Part shown: positions 32,439 through 40,459 of the stretch, in pieces
Position numbering within the stretch: position 1 is the first letter of the stretch
Layout of the letters: each line of letters starts with the position of its first letter
Assembly (NCBI GenBank): GCA_934086315.1
Contig: CAKOHZ010000001.1
Location: 682,001 to 746,000, forward strand
DNA length: 64,000 nt
Reading direction: 5' to 3'
Origin: an uncultured Bacilli bacterium
GTDB taxonomy: Bacteria; Bacillota_I; Bacilli_A; RF39; UBA660
Program-made: the position numbers and the translations under genes
Notes under the pieces: model-generated
What the model was told of the DNA's origin: nothing
Databases searched by the model: none
Seen by the model: the letters and a program-made list of their open reading frames with translations, nothing else

Positions 32439-34268
32439 ATGTGTGGCATCGCAGGTTTTTTAGATAATACAAAAGGTAAAAAGAAGATAATAAAAAATAT
32501 GACTGATAGAATAGCTCATAGAGGTCCTGATGCTGAAGGCTTTTATACTGATGAGTATGTAGCTTTAGGTCATAGAAGACTATCGATAATTGATTTATCA
32601 ACTGGTAATCAACCAATGTTCAATGAAGATGAGAGTTTAGTTGTCGTATTTAATGGCGAAATATATAACTATCCAGAATTAAAAGATAAATTAAAAAAGA
32701 AACATAAATTCGCAACCACTAGTGATACTGAAGTATTATTACATGGATATGAAGAGTGGGGTAAAGATCTTCCTAAAAAACTAAGAGGTATGTTTGCTTT
32801 TGCTATATGGGATAAAAAGAATAAAACATTATTTTGTGCAAGAGACAATTTTGGTATAAAACCATTCTATTACTATCAAAATGAAGATGTATTTATGTTC
32901 GCATCAGAAATAAAATCATTCTTAGAACATCATTCATTTAAAAAAGAATTTAATCAAGATATTTTGGCTTCTTACTTATCATTTAGTTTTACTCCTACCA
33001 ATGAAACATTCTTTAAAAATGTTTATAGATTGGAACCAGGTTATAGTATAACTATTAAAGATGGAGAAATTACTAAAGATAGATTCTATAAAATAGAATT
33101 CAATGAAAAATCAAGAAGCTACGATAAAGCAGTAAAAGAAATAGCAGATGCTATGAAAGATTCAGTAGAACATCATATGTTAAGTGATGTAGAAGTAGGA
33201 TCATTCTTATCAAGTGGAGTAGACTCTTCATATATAGTATCACTAGCTAAACCATCTAAAACTTATACAGTTGGTTATGATATACCAGAGTATAATGAAA
33301 TAGATTATGCTAAAGATTTAACTGATAAATTAAATATAACTAATATTTCTAAAAAAATAACTAAAGATGAATATATAAAAGTTATACCTAAAATTATGTA
33401 TATGATGGATGAGCCATCTTCAGATCCAGCAGCAATAGCATTATTCTTTGTAGCACAATTAGCAAGAAAAGATGTTAAAGTTGTACTATCTGGAGAAGGA
33501 GCAGATGAATTCTTTGGAGGATATAATACTTATGGACAATCTAAATACATGAGAATGTATAATAAGATTCCATATTGTATTCGTCATTTGATTGCTAAAA
33601 TTGTATCAATTCTTCCAGAAGTAAGAGGAATAAACTTCTTAATAAGACAAGGAACTACTTTAGAAGAAAACTATATTGGAGTTAATAGAGTATTTGGACA
33701 CAACGAAATAAAGAAAATGTTAAAACTTAAAAATCAAATAGATAATAAAGATATAACTGCTCCTATATACGAAGAACAAAAAGAAAAAAGCGATATCATA
33801 AAGATGCAAGCAATAGATATAAATTTTTGGTTAATAAAAGATATATTACAAAAGGCAGATAGAATGTCTATGGCAAACTCTTTAGAATGTAGAGTACCAT
33901 TTATAGATAAAAAAGTATTTGGTGTAGCATCAAGTCTACCAGCAGATTATAAAGTATCAGCATCTACCACAAAAGTAGCTTTAAGAGACGCAGCAAAAAC
34001 AGTAATACCAAATGAATCATATAAAAAGAGGAAACTAGGTTTTCCAGTACCACTTAGAAAATGGATGAGAGATGAAGACTTATATACTGAAATTAAAACT
34101 ACTTTTAGTAAAGACTTCGTAACTGAATTTTTTAACCAAGATTATATAATTAAATTATTAGATCAACATAAGAGTGAAAAGAAAGACAACTATAAAAAAG
34201 TATGGACTATCTATTGTTTCTTAAAATGGTATGAAATATTCTTTATAGAAAATAAACAATATAATTAA
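32439..34268 (+). CDS. asnB: Asparagine synthase (glutamine-hydrolysing)
   Basis: 609 residues. The mature N terminus is MCGIAGF, with Cys2 as the glutaminase nucleophile, then RGPDAEGF and VFNGEIYNY. The synthetase domain has the PP-loop SSGVDSSY, SGEGADEFFGGY and LECRVPFIDKK. Makes asparagine from aspartate, ATP and glutamine. ATG 32439 follows GTGAGG; a TATAAT lies at 32365-32370. Confidence 0.95.
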   Translation: MCGIAGFLDNTKGKKKIIKNMTDRIAHRGPDAEGFYTDEYVALGHRRLSIIDLSTGNQPMFNEDESLVVVFNGEIYNYPELKDKLKKKHKFATTSDTEVLLHGYEEWGKDLPKKLRGMFAFAIWDKKNKTLFCARDNFGIKPFYYYQNEDVFMFASEIKSFLEHHSFKKEFNQDILASYLSFSFTPTNETFFKNVYRLEPGYSITIKDGEITKDRFYKIEFNEKSRSYDKAVKEIADAMKDSVEHHMLSDVEVGSFLSSGVDSSYIVSLAKPSKTYTVGYDIPEYNEIDYAKDLTDKLNITNISKKITKDEYIKVIPKIMYMMDEPSSDPAAIALFFVAQLARKDVKVVLSGEGADEFFGGYNTYGQSKYMRMYNKIPYCIRHLIAKIVSILPEVRGINFLIRQGTTLEENYIGVNRVFGHNEIKKMLKLKNQIDNKDITAPIYEEQKEKSDIIKMQAIDINFWLIKDILQKADRMSMANSLECRVPFIDKKVFGVASSLPADYKVSASTTKVALRDAAKTVIPNESYKKRKLGFPVPLRKWMRDEDLYTEIKTTFSKDFVTEFFNQDYIIKLLDQHKSEKKDNYKKVWTIYCFLKWYEIFFIENKQYN

Positions 34269-34293
34269 AATCACTTTCAAGTGATTTTTTTGT
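34267..34293 (+). terminator. Terminator after asnB
   Basis: AAAATCACTT-TC-AAGTGATTTTTTT hairpin. Confidence 0.85.
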
Positions 34294-34347
34294 TTAAGAC
34301 TTATGATATAATAATTATAGAATATTTAATTGAGAAGGGAAGAATAT

Positions 34348-35364
34348 ATGAAAAAGAAAATATTATCTATTTTATTATGTATAACAATTATTATTGGTTT
34401 TACTGGCTGTACAAAAGAAAATGTTAAGATAAGAGAAAGCGAAACTAAGCAAATAAAACTAGTAGATTATAGTAATGACTTAATAAAACTAAAACTACCA
34501 GAAGGATGGAAAGTAGATACTTTAGGTGATTACATTCATTACACAATTAAAGCATATAATCCAAGTGATGAATCATATCAATTTTTCTTTAATTTAAAAA
34601 CTGAAGGATATAATAAGTCACAAGAAGCAAAAGAATGGCAACAAAAATATTATCCAAACAATATATTTGCTAAAACATCAGTATTATCGCCTAAGACAAC
34701 TGAAGCGTTCTATAAGATATTTAATGATTTAGGTAAACTTAATAATACAAAAGAATTTACTTTTCCAACTATAAATGATTTCAAAGTAGTTGATAAACTT
34801 GGTACTTCACAAATAGGCGGAGACATCTTAAGAGCAACTTTTACAAATAGTGATAAAAAAGAGTTAGAAGGTATCTTCACTGCATACGTATATGACGCAG
34901 GACCTTATTATGTAACCAAAAACATTACTGGCGGAAAGAAAATAGATATATATACTTTAAATGTTTATGATGCCATATTTATAAGTGCTCCAAAAGATGA
35001 ACTAGTAAACTGGGAAGAAACTTTAAATTCAATTGTTTCATCATTAGAATTCACAGATGCTTTTATGAATGGCTTTGCTAAACAGCAAGACGCAGTAATG
35101 AAAGATTTTAACTATGTAAGAAGTGTATGTAATGAAATCACAAATGGAATAATGGATTCATGGAATAAAAGAAGTGCAAGTTATGACATAATGAGTCAAA
35201 AGCAAAGTGATGCAACTCTTGGATACGAAAGAGTTTATAATACTGATACAGGAGAAATCTATAAAGCATATAATGGTTTTACTGATGATTATGATGGTAA
35301 TAAATATAAGTCTATAACAGATGATATGTATACAAAAGGAATAAGCGGCTACATTGAAAAATAG
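34348..35364 (+). CDS. Lipoprotein of unknown function
   Basis: 338 residues with a signal peptide and lipobox GFTGC (Cys about residue 20). The mature part begins with a LVDYSNDLIKLKLPEGWKVDTLGDYIHYT domain that resembles PsbP/MOG1-like folds of surface lipoproteins, and continues with a tyrosine-rich tail. ATG 34348 follows GAGAAGGGAAG. It overlaps the next gene by 11 bases. Confidence 0.65.
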   Translation: MKKKILSILLCITIIIGFTGCTKENVKIRESETKQIKLVDYSNDLIKLKLPEGWKVDTLGDYIHYTIKAYNPSDESYQFFFNLKTEGYNKSQEAKEWQQKYYPNNIFAKTSVLSPKTTEAFYKIFNDLGKLNNTKEFTFPTINDFKVVDKLGTSQIGGDILRATFTNSDKKELEGIFTAYVYDAGPYYVTKNITGGKKIDIYTLNVYDAIFISAPKDELVNWEETLNSIVSSLEFTDAFMNGFAKQQDAVMKDFNYVRSVCNEITNGIMDSWNKRSASYDIMSQKQSDATLGYERVYNTDTGEIYKAYNGFTDDYDGNKYKSITDDMYTKGISGYIEK

Positions 35365-35815
35365 GTTATTGGTAATAGGAATCATAATAGTACTAGTATT
35401 AACTATAGTTTTTACAAGAACAAAGTATCCAGATTTAAAGGAAAATGCTATAAGTTTCACTATGGGAGAATATAAAAGTGATATAGATGATACAGTATAT
35501 GGAAGCTTAAACTATAATAATAGAACATACATTCCATATGGAACTTTAAAAGGACAAATAAAAACTAAAGATATAAAGACGTGTATAGGATATATAGTAC
35601 AAGATGAGAATAGTTCTTCAACCACAAACTTAAATGATAAAGATACAAGAGTATACACGCTAGCAAATGATAAAAATGAAAACTTCTTAATGGTTTATTA
35701 CATAGGTACAACTCTTATGAATCAACCTGACTTTTATAGAGCATTAGATACAAAAGATAAAAAAATAGAAGTACCCAATTTCATAGATAAAGAAGATTAT
35801 GGATATTGGGAATAA
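35354..35815 (+). CDS. Membrane-anchored hypothetical protein
   Basis: 153 residues: N-terminal membrane helix (about 5-21) and an extracytoplasmic domain with YGSLNYNNRTYIPYGTLKG and a C-terminal DKEDYGYWE. The only reasonable start is a TTG inside the end of the lipoprotein gene, so translation is probably coupled. Family not recognised. Likely works with the lipoprotein at the surface. Confidence 0.6.
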   Translation: MKNRLLVIGIIIVLVLTIVFTRTKYPDLKENAISFTMGEYKSDIDDTVYGSLNYNNRTYIPYGTLKGQIKTKDIKTCIGYIVQDENSSSTTNLNDKDTRVYTLANDKNENFLMVYYIGTTLMNQPDFYRALDTKDKKIEVPNFIDKEDYGYWE

Positions 35816-35912
35816 GCAATAAATGTCAAAATATTTTTACTAAATTAAAAATATATTTGATAGACAATTTGTAAGTATTTGATATACTGCTTATGAAAGG
35901 AGAAAAAAGAAT

Positions 35913-36353
35913 ATGAAAATTAATGAGAAAATATTATTATTAAGAAAAAAAGAAGGACTTTCTGGAGAAGCCTTAGCGGAAAAATTAAATGTATCAAGAC
36001 AAACAATATCAAATTGGGAAAGAGGAGAAACATCACCAGACTTATCACAAGCAATTTTACTATCTAAAATATTTAAGGTTAGTTTAGATGACCTAACTGA
36101 TAATAAGTTAGAACTAGAAACAAAAGATGATCCTAATAATATTTTAAAAAACTTAGTAGGAAAGAAATGCATATTACTTGTAGATGATGATTATATGGAT
36201 GGGTATATAGATAGTAATAAAAATGTATTAGTACAAGATGTAAGTAATAGTTTCATAAAAGTAGAATGTAAAAAAGGTAAAGAAGTAATAAATAAACTTA
36301 TTGATATAGACATTATAACTTCTATAAAAGTTCTAGAGGAGGAAAATAAATAA
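35913..36353 (+). CDS. XRE-family regulator with C-terminal small beta domain
   Basis: 146 residues. Residues 1-65 are a Cro/CI helix-turn-helix (INEKILLLRKKEGLSGEALAEKLNVSRQTISNWERGETSPDL). Residues 74-146 form a small domain, LKNLVGKKCILLVDDDYMDGYID...VLVQDVSNSFIKVECKKGKEVINKLIDIDIITSIKVLEE, that resembles the soluble domain of the next gene's product. AAAGGAG precedes the ATG and a TATACT lies at 35883-35888. Its stop codon overlaps the next ATG. Confidence 0.8.
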   Translation: MKINEKILLLRKKEGLSGEALAEKLNVSRQTISNWERGETSPDLSQAILLSKIFKVSLDDLTDNKLELETKDDPNNILKNLVGKKCILLVDDDYMDGYIDSNKNVLVQDVSNSFIKVECKKGKEVINKLIDIDIITSIKVLEEENK

Positions 36354-36664
36354 TGGATTATTATTGGTTAGTATTATTAGTATTTGCACTAGGATACTTT
36401 GATTTAAAAAAAGATATAAAGAAAATACTTACATATCAAAGTAAAACTGAGAAAAAGGATTTCACTCTATTAGAAAAACTAAAAGGAAAAGAAATACAAA
36501 TAGAAGTAGATAATGATGATATTATATCATTTGATAACACAAGAAAAGGAATATTAAAAGACTTTAATGACATTTGGTTAATACTAGAAACAGAAGATAA
36601 AAAAGGAAAGAAAACACTATATTATAGAATGATTAATATCAAAGGAGTAGTAGAAGTCAAGTAA
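36353..36664 (+). CDS. Membrane partner sharing the XRE regulator's C-terminal domain
   Basis: 103 residues: one N-terminal membrane helix (about 3-17, DYYWLVLLVFALGYF), a linker, and a soluble domain LEKLKGKEIQIEVDNDDIISFDNTRKGILKDFNDIWLILETEDKKGKKTLYYRMINIKGVVEVK. That domain aligns by pattern with residues 74-143 of the upstream regulator. The AGAGGAGG ribosome site and 1-base overlap indicate strong coupling. Function unknown; a membrane-linked sensor for the regulator is an inference. Confidence 0.7.
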   Translation: MDYYWLVLLVFALGYFDLKKDIKKILTYQSKTEKKDFTLLEKLKGKEIQIEVDNDDIISFDNTRKGILKDFNDIWLILETEDKKGKKTLYYRMINIKGVVEVK

Positions 36665-36694
36665 AGGATTAGTTATAAAAAACTAATCTTTTTT
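36662..36694 (+). terminator. Terminator after the XRE/membrane pair
   Basis: AAGGATTAGTT-ATAAAA-AACTAATCTTTTTT hairpin. Confidence 0.85.
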
Positions 36695-36791
36695 ATGATA
36701 TAATTATTTGTGATTATATAAAAAATAAATAGTCTTTTAATGTTACTGCAATTATATAAAATTTATATTATAATTATCTAAAGGAGTTTAA

Positions 36792-37085
36792 ATGGCAACT
36801 ACAAAAGATTATAAAGATTTTATAATAGAAGAATTAAATTTATTAGATAATATTACTTGTAAACCTATGATGGGAGAATATCTTCTTTATTATAATGGAG
36901 TATTATTTGGTGGTATTTATGATAATAGATTACTTGTTAAAATGGTTTCTTCAAATAAAAAGTATGATATGAAAGAATCTATTCCATATGAAAAAGCAAA
37001 ACCAATGTATTTAGTAAGTGATGTTGATGATAAAGAATTATTAAAAAATATTGTATTAGATACATATAATGATTTGAAAAAATAA
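36792..37085 (+). CDS. TfoX N-terminal domain protein
   Basis: 97 residues matching the TfoX/Sxy N-terminal domain: ITCKPMMGEYLLYYNGVLFGGIYDNRLLVKMV. Stand-alone TfoX_N proteins are common in Firmicutes, and their link to competence is not established. AAAGGAG precedes the ATG. It heads a three-gene run with an Ogt-like gene (9 bases later) and tag. Confidence 0.8.
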   Translation: MATTKDYKDFIIEELNLLDNITCKPMMGEYLLYYNGVLFGGIYDNRLLVKMVSSNKKYDMKESIPYEKAKPMYLVSDVDDKELLKNIVLDTYNDLKK

Positions 37086-37094
37086 GGAATAAAT

Positions 37095-37634
37095 ATGACA
37101 TACAAATGTTATTATAAAACACCTAATAATTTTGATGATATATTAATGAATAGTGATGGAGAATATCTAACTGGTTTATGGTTTACAGGATCAAGTGATG
37201 CTTCTAAACACAACACAAGTTGTAAAAAAATAGATTTACCAATATTTAGAGAAACTATTAAATGGTTAGATATCTATTTTAGTGGTAAAAATCCAAACTT
37301 TATTCCAAAGTACAAGATAAATAACTTAACTCCATTTAGAGAAGAAGTAATTAATATTATGAATAAAATTTCTTATGGAAAGACTATAACTTATAATGAT
37401 ATATCAAAGGTTATCGCAGAAAAAAGAGGTATTAAAAGAATGTCTAGTCAAGCAGTAGGTGGATCTGTAGGTTGGAATCCAGTATGCATTATTATTCCAC
37501 GCCATAGGGTAGTTGGAACAAATGGAAGTTTAACTGGTTATGGTGGCGGAATCAAAAATAAAATAGAACTACTAAAACTTGAACGAAACGATATGAGTAA
37601 ATACTTTATACCAAGGAAAGGAACAAAACTATGA
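37095..37634 (+). CDS. Alkyltransferase-like protein (Ogt/MGMT fold, active cysteine replaced by Arg)
   Basis: 179 residues with the O6-alkylguanine-DNA alkyltransferase fold. The DNA-binding helix RMSSQAVGGSVGWNP and the C-terminal HRVVGTNGSLTGYGGGIKNKIELL are normal. The catalytic motif, normally PCHRV, reads PRHRV: residue 136 is arginine, codon CGC at 37500-37502. Another cysteine sits at residue 131 (NPVC), five residues earlier. So it should not transfer alkyl groups by the standard route, and may be an ATL-type damage binder or a recently inactivated enzyme. It sits between TfoX_N and tag genes and overlaps tag by 4 bases. Confidence 0.85.
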   Translation: MTYKCYYKTPNNFDDILMNSDGEYLTGLWFTGSSDASKHNTSCKKIDLPIFRETIKWLDIYFSGKNPNFIPKYKINNLTPFREEVINIMNKISYGKTITYNDISKVIAEKRGIKRMSSQAVGGSVGWNPVCIIIPRHRVVGTNGSLTGYGGGIKNKIELLKLERNDMSKYFIPRKGTKL

Positions 37635-38173
37635 AAAGATGTAAATGGTGCAATTTAAATAATCCATTATATGTAGAATATCATGATAAAGAGTGGTGCA
37701 TACCAAATACAGATGAAAAATACTTATTTGAAATGTTAATACTAGAATCTTTTCAAGCAGGTCTTTCTTGGGAATGTGTATTAAATAAAAGAGAAGACTT
37801 TAGAACTTCTTATGATAACTTTGATATAGATAAAATAATTAACTATGATGAAACTAAAATAAATGAACTATTATCTAACCCTAAAATAATAAGAAATAAA
37901 CTAAAGATAAAGGCAAGTATAAATAATTCAAAAATATTCAAAAGCATTGAAAAAGAATATGGGAGTTTTTATAAATATTTAGTTAGTTTTACAAATAATA
38001 AAATAATCTATGAAATAGGTAAAGCAACAAATGATTTATCAGACAGGATATCTAAAGGCCTTATTAAAAGAGGTATGAAGTTTGTAGGCTCAACTATTAT
38101 ATACTCATACTTACAAGCTATAGGTATCATTTATTCTCACGATAAAGACTGTTTTATGTATAAAGAACTTTAG
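37631..38173 (+). CDS. tag: DNA-3-methyladenine glycosylase I
   Basis: 180-residue helix-hairpin-helix glycosylase that removes 3-methyladenine. The zinc ligands are present: Cys4 (KRCKWC), His in YHDKEW, and the C-terminal SHDKDC His/Cys. LESFQAGLSWECVLNKREDFR and ISKGLIKRGMKFVGSTIIYSYLQAIG are typical. It starts within the Ogt-like gene, forming an alkylation-repair operon. Confidence 0.94.
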   Translation: MKRCKWCNLNNPLYVEYHDKEWCIPNTDEKYLFEMLILESFQAGLSWECVLNKREDFRTSYDNFDIDKIINYDETKINELLSNPKIIRNKLKIKASINNSKIFKSIEKEYGSFYKYLVSFTNNKIIYEIGKATNDLSDRISKGLIKRGMKFVGSTIIYSYLQAIGIIYSHDKDCFMYKEL

Positions 38174-38198
38174 AATCAGAACTACTGATTCTTTTTTA
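38171..38198 (+). terminator. Terminator after tag
   Basis: AGAATCAG-AACTA-CTGATTCTTTTTT hairpin. Confidence 0.85.
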
Positions 38199-38214
38199 AT
38201 TTTTAAATATATAG

Positions 38215-38252
38215 TTGACAAGTGTTATATAGTGTTATGCTATATATATAAC
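38215..38252 (+). promoter_or_regulatory. GntR gene promoter with inverted repeat
   Basis: TTGACA at 38215-38220; TGCTAT at 38238-38243 or TATGCT at 38236-38241 as -10. GTTATATAG (38224-38232) and CTATATATATAAC (38240-38252) form an imperfect dyad across the promoter, a likely autoregulatory operator of the YtrA type. Confidence 0.55.
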
Positions 38253-38265
38253 AGTGGAGGGTATT

Positions 38266-38643
38266 ATGAAAATAATTATTAGTAACATTAGTCCAGTTCC
38301 AATATATGAGCAAATTAAAAATCAAATAATTAATCAAATAATGTCAGATGAACTAAGAGAAGGTGACTCTATACCATCAATCAGATCACTCGCAAGTGAT
38401 ATTAAAATAAGTGTATTGACAATAAAGAAAGCTTATGATGAGCTAGAGAGTGAAGGGTATATTGAATCAATACAAGGCAAAGGAACATTCGTTGCCCCTA
38501 AAAATATTGAGCTTGTAAAAGAACAAGCTAATAAAGAAATAGAAAGTCACATATCTAAAATAATAGAAATTGCTAGTAGATTTAATATTAGTAAAAAAGA
38601 AATACTTGATCTATTTAAATACATATATGGGAGTGAAGAATAA
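38266..38643 (+). CDS. GntR-family regulator (YtrA subfamily)
   Basis: 125 residues: winged helix (residues 10-75; PVPIYEQIKNQIINQIMSDELREGDSIPSIRSLASDIKISVLTIKKAYDELESEGYIESIQGKGTFV) followed by a short helical dimerisation tail, the YtrA type. Such regulators normally head operons for ABC transporters. The gene directly downstream is only a remnant of one, so the regulator is probably an orphan apart from its own promoter. ATG 38266 follows GGAGG. Confidence 0.88.
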   Translation: MKIIISNISPVPIYEQIKNQIINQIMSDELREGDSIPSIRSLASDIKISVLTIKKAYDELESEGYIESIQGKGTFVAPKNIELVKEQANKEIESHISKIIEIASRFNISKKEILDLFKYIYGSEE

Positions 38644-38882
38644 TGAAGAATGCTATAGAAATTAATTTAGAAATTTCAAGTGGCTATATAATAGGTTTAA
38701 TCGGAGAAAATGGTGCTGGTAAAACAACTCTAATAAAATTATTAGAATATAATTTATTAATTAGTGGTGGTAGTGATTTTCATGGTAAGGGTGTAAAACC
38801 TGATATAGAAATGGGCAGTGGTAAAAATAACAACTTAAATATTAAAACACTTTCTCTAGTAGATAGACTTCATAATAGATAA
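38643..38882 (+). pseudogene. Chimeric remnant: ABC-ATPase N terminus joined to PHP-domain C terminus
   Basis: 79 codons. Residues 1-34 look like the start of an ABC transporter ATPase (GYIIGLIGENGAGKTTLIKLL, an intact Walker A). From about residue 36 the sequence changes to YNLLISGGSDFHGKGVKPDIEMGSGKNNNLNI, which matches the C-terminal end of PHP-domain phosphoesterases. No Walker B, signature motif or rest of PHP domain remains. The frame is continuous, consistent with a deletion that fused two genes. GGGAGTGAAG before the ATG is the original ribosome site after gntR. Confidence 0.75.
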
Positions 38883-38908
38883 ACTCATTATAGAAATGAG
38901 TTTTTTAA
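38881..38908 (+). terminator. Terminator after the chimeric remnant
   Basis: AAACTCATT-ATAG-AATGAGTTTTTT hairpin, probably the terminator of the lost PHP gene. Confidence 0.8.
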
Positions 38909-38939
38909 AATGCTATAATTATAAAAGAGAAGGTGAAGT

Positions 38940-39683
38940 ATGAAGAAATTTAATTCTAATCATTTAAAGATAATTGCTATAATAGCTATGACAATAGATC
39001 ACATAGCTGATTTATTATATCCAGGTATGCCAAATGTATTTATGTCTAATGTGATGCATATAATTGGTAGACTTACTGCTCCTATAATGTTCTTCTTTAT
39101 TTGTGAAGGTTACTACTATACTAAAGATGTTAAGAAGTATATAAGTAGATTATTTATATTTGCTCTTATTTCTCATTTTGCTTATTGTTTTGCTTTTGGT
39201 ATTAATTTTATACCATTTAGTACTGAAAATATTTTTAACCAAACAAGTATAATGTGGACACTAGCATGGGCAGTAGTTGCTCTTCATATAGTGCATGGTA
39301 AAAATAACCTAAAAGAGTGGCAAAAATGGTTACTAGTAATTCTTATAAATTTAATAACATTCTCATCAGACTTTAGTAGTATTGCAGTAATGGCTATATT
39401 ATTTATGTATGATAGGAGAGGTAACTTAAAAAGTCAAATAATAAGTATGATGGCTTGGTTAAGTTTATATGCTTTAATATCTTATTTATTCGTAAGTAAA
39501 ACTTATGGTCTAATCGCACTAGCCGCAATTCTTGTTTACCCACTATTAAAAAATTATAATGGAAAGCGTGGAAAAGTAAAATGGTTAAAATGGTTCTTCT
39601 ATTTATATTATCCATTACACTTAATAATTATTGGTGCTTTAAGACTATATATGTATGGTAATATTTCCTTATTATTTAACTAA
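38940..39683 (+). CDS. TraX-family membrane protein
   Basis: 247-residue multi-pass membrane protein. The N terminus LKIIAIIAMTIDHIADLLYP and GRLTAPIMFFFICEGYYYTKDVKKYISRLFIFALISHFAY are TraX signatures; the C terminus ends LYYPLHLIIIGALRLYMY. TraX acetylates F pilin in conjugation, but chromosomal Firmicute members are unlinked to conjugation and are probably membrane acyltransferases of unknown substrate. AGAAGGTGAAG precedes the ATG. Confidence 0.88.
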   Translation: MKKFNSNHLKIIAIIAMTIDHIADLLYPGMPNVFMSNVMHIIGRLTAPIMFFFICEGYYYTKDVKKYISRLFIFALISHFAYCFAFGINFIPFSTENIFNQTSIMWTLAWAVVALHIVHGKNNLKEWQKWLLVILINLITFSSDFSSIAVMAILFMYDRRGNLKSQIISMMAWLSLYALISYLFVSKTYGLIALAAILVYPLLKNYNGKRGKVKWLKWFFYLYYPLHLIIIGALRLYMYGNISLLFN

Positions 39684-39726
39684 TGTTATTAAAAAGTGCG
39701 CACTTCCACTTAAAAATGGTAGATAA

Positions 39727-40362
39727 AAAACTTAACAAGGAGTAGCTAGACAAACAATATCAAAGTGGGAACTAGGAGAAACTTCTCCAGATCTAAAGCA
39801 AGCCAAAAAACTTTCAGAGATTTTCAAAGTGACTTTAGATGAACTTTCAGGAGAAAAAACATCAAAAGATAAAACTGAATCAAAAAGAAATACACTAAGC
39901 ATAATAGGTTTAATATTCATAGATTTATTTGTACTTATATTCTTTATATTTATGTTACTATGGATACTAGTTTTAGGAATATTTACTATAGCAATGTTAT
40001 TATTAAGTATTTGTTTATTCTTTAATATAAATTTCTGCAATTTAATACCATATATTCTATATCACTGTAAAGTACTTTTAGGAGTTACTTCACTTGCTTT
40101 AACAGTTTTATCAGTAATTGGTACTTCTTGGTTTATAGAACTTACTAAAAAGTTATTTAAAATGTATAAAAAATATCATCATAAAGTTATCACTAACAGT
40201 AATGATGAAATAGATATTAATCTTCATACTCCAATATTTGGCTCAAATAAAAAGAAACTAAAAACTTTAACAATAATAACTTTAATAGTATTTGTAATTT
40301 TCTTAATAATATTTTATAATCACTTGTATGATCACATCAGGAAACATAGCATTCTATCATGA
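39727..40362 (+). pseudogene. XRE-type regulator with membrane tail, 5' end lost
   Basis: The open frame begins after a TAA at 39724 and has no start codon until a GTG at 39829. It encodes the second half of a Cro/CI helix-turn-helix, GVARQTISKWELGETSPDLKQAKKLSEIFKVTLDELSGEK, then a linker, several hydrophobic segments (encoded about 39910-40030 and 40060-40140), a charged loop and a final membrane helix. The first roughly 25 residues of the domain are missing. A partial protein of up to 177 residues from GTG 39829 could still be made but would lack DNA binding. Confidence 0.7.
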
Positions 40363-40385
40363 ATGGAATTGGTTTATTAAATAGA

Positions 40386-40414
40386 GTAAAGCCTAGTGTA
40401 TACTAGGCTTTTTA
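40386..40414 (+). terminator. Terminator after the truncated regulator
   Basis: AAAGCCTAGT-GTAT-ACTAGGCTTTTT, a strong perfect hairpin. Confidence 0.9.
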
Positions 40415-40459
40415 ATATGTACTCAAAGTGATATAATTATATAGAAAGGTAGGGAACAC

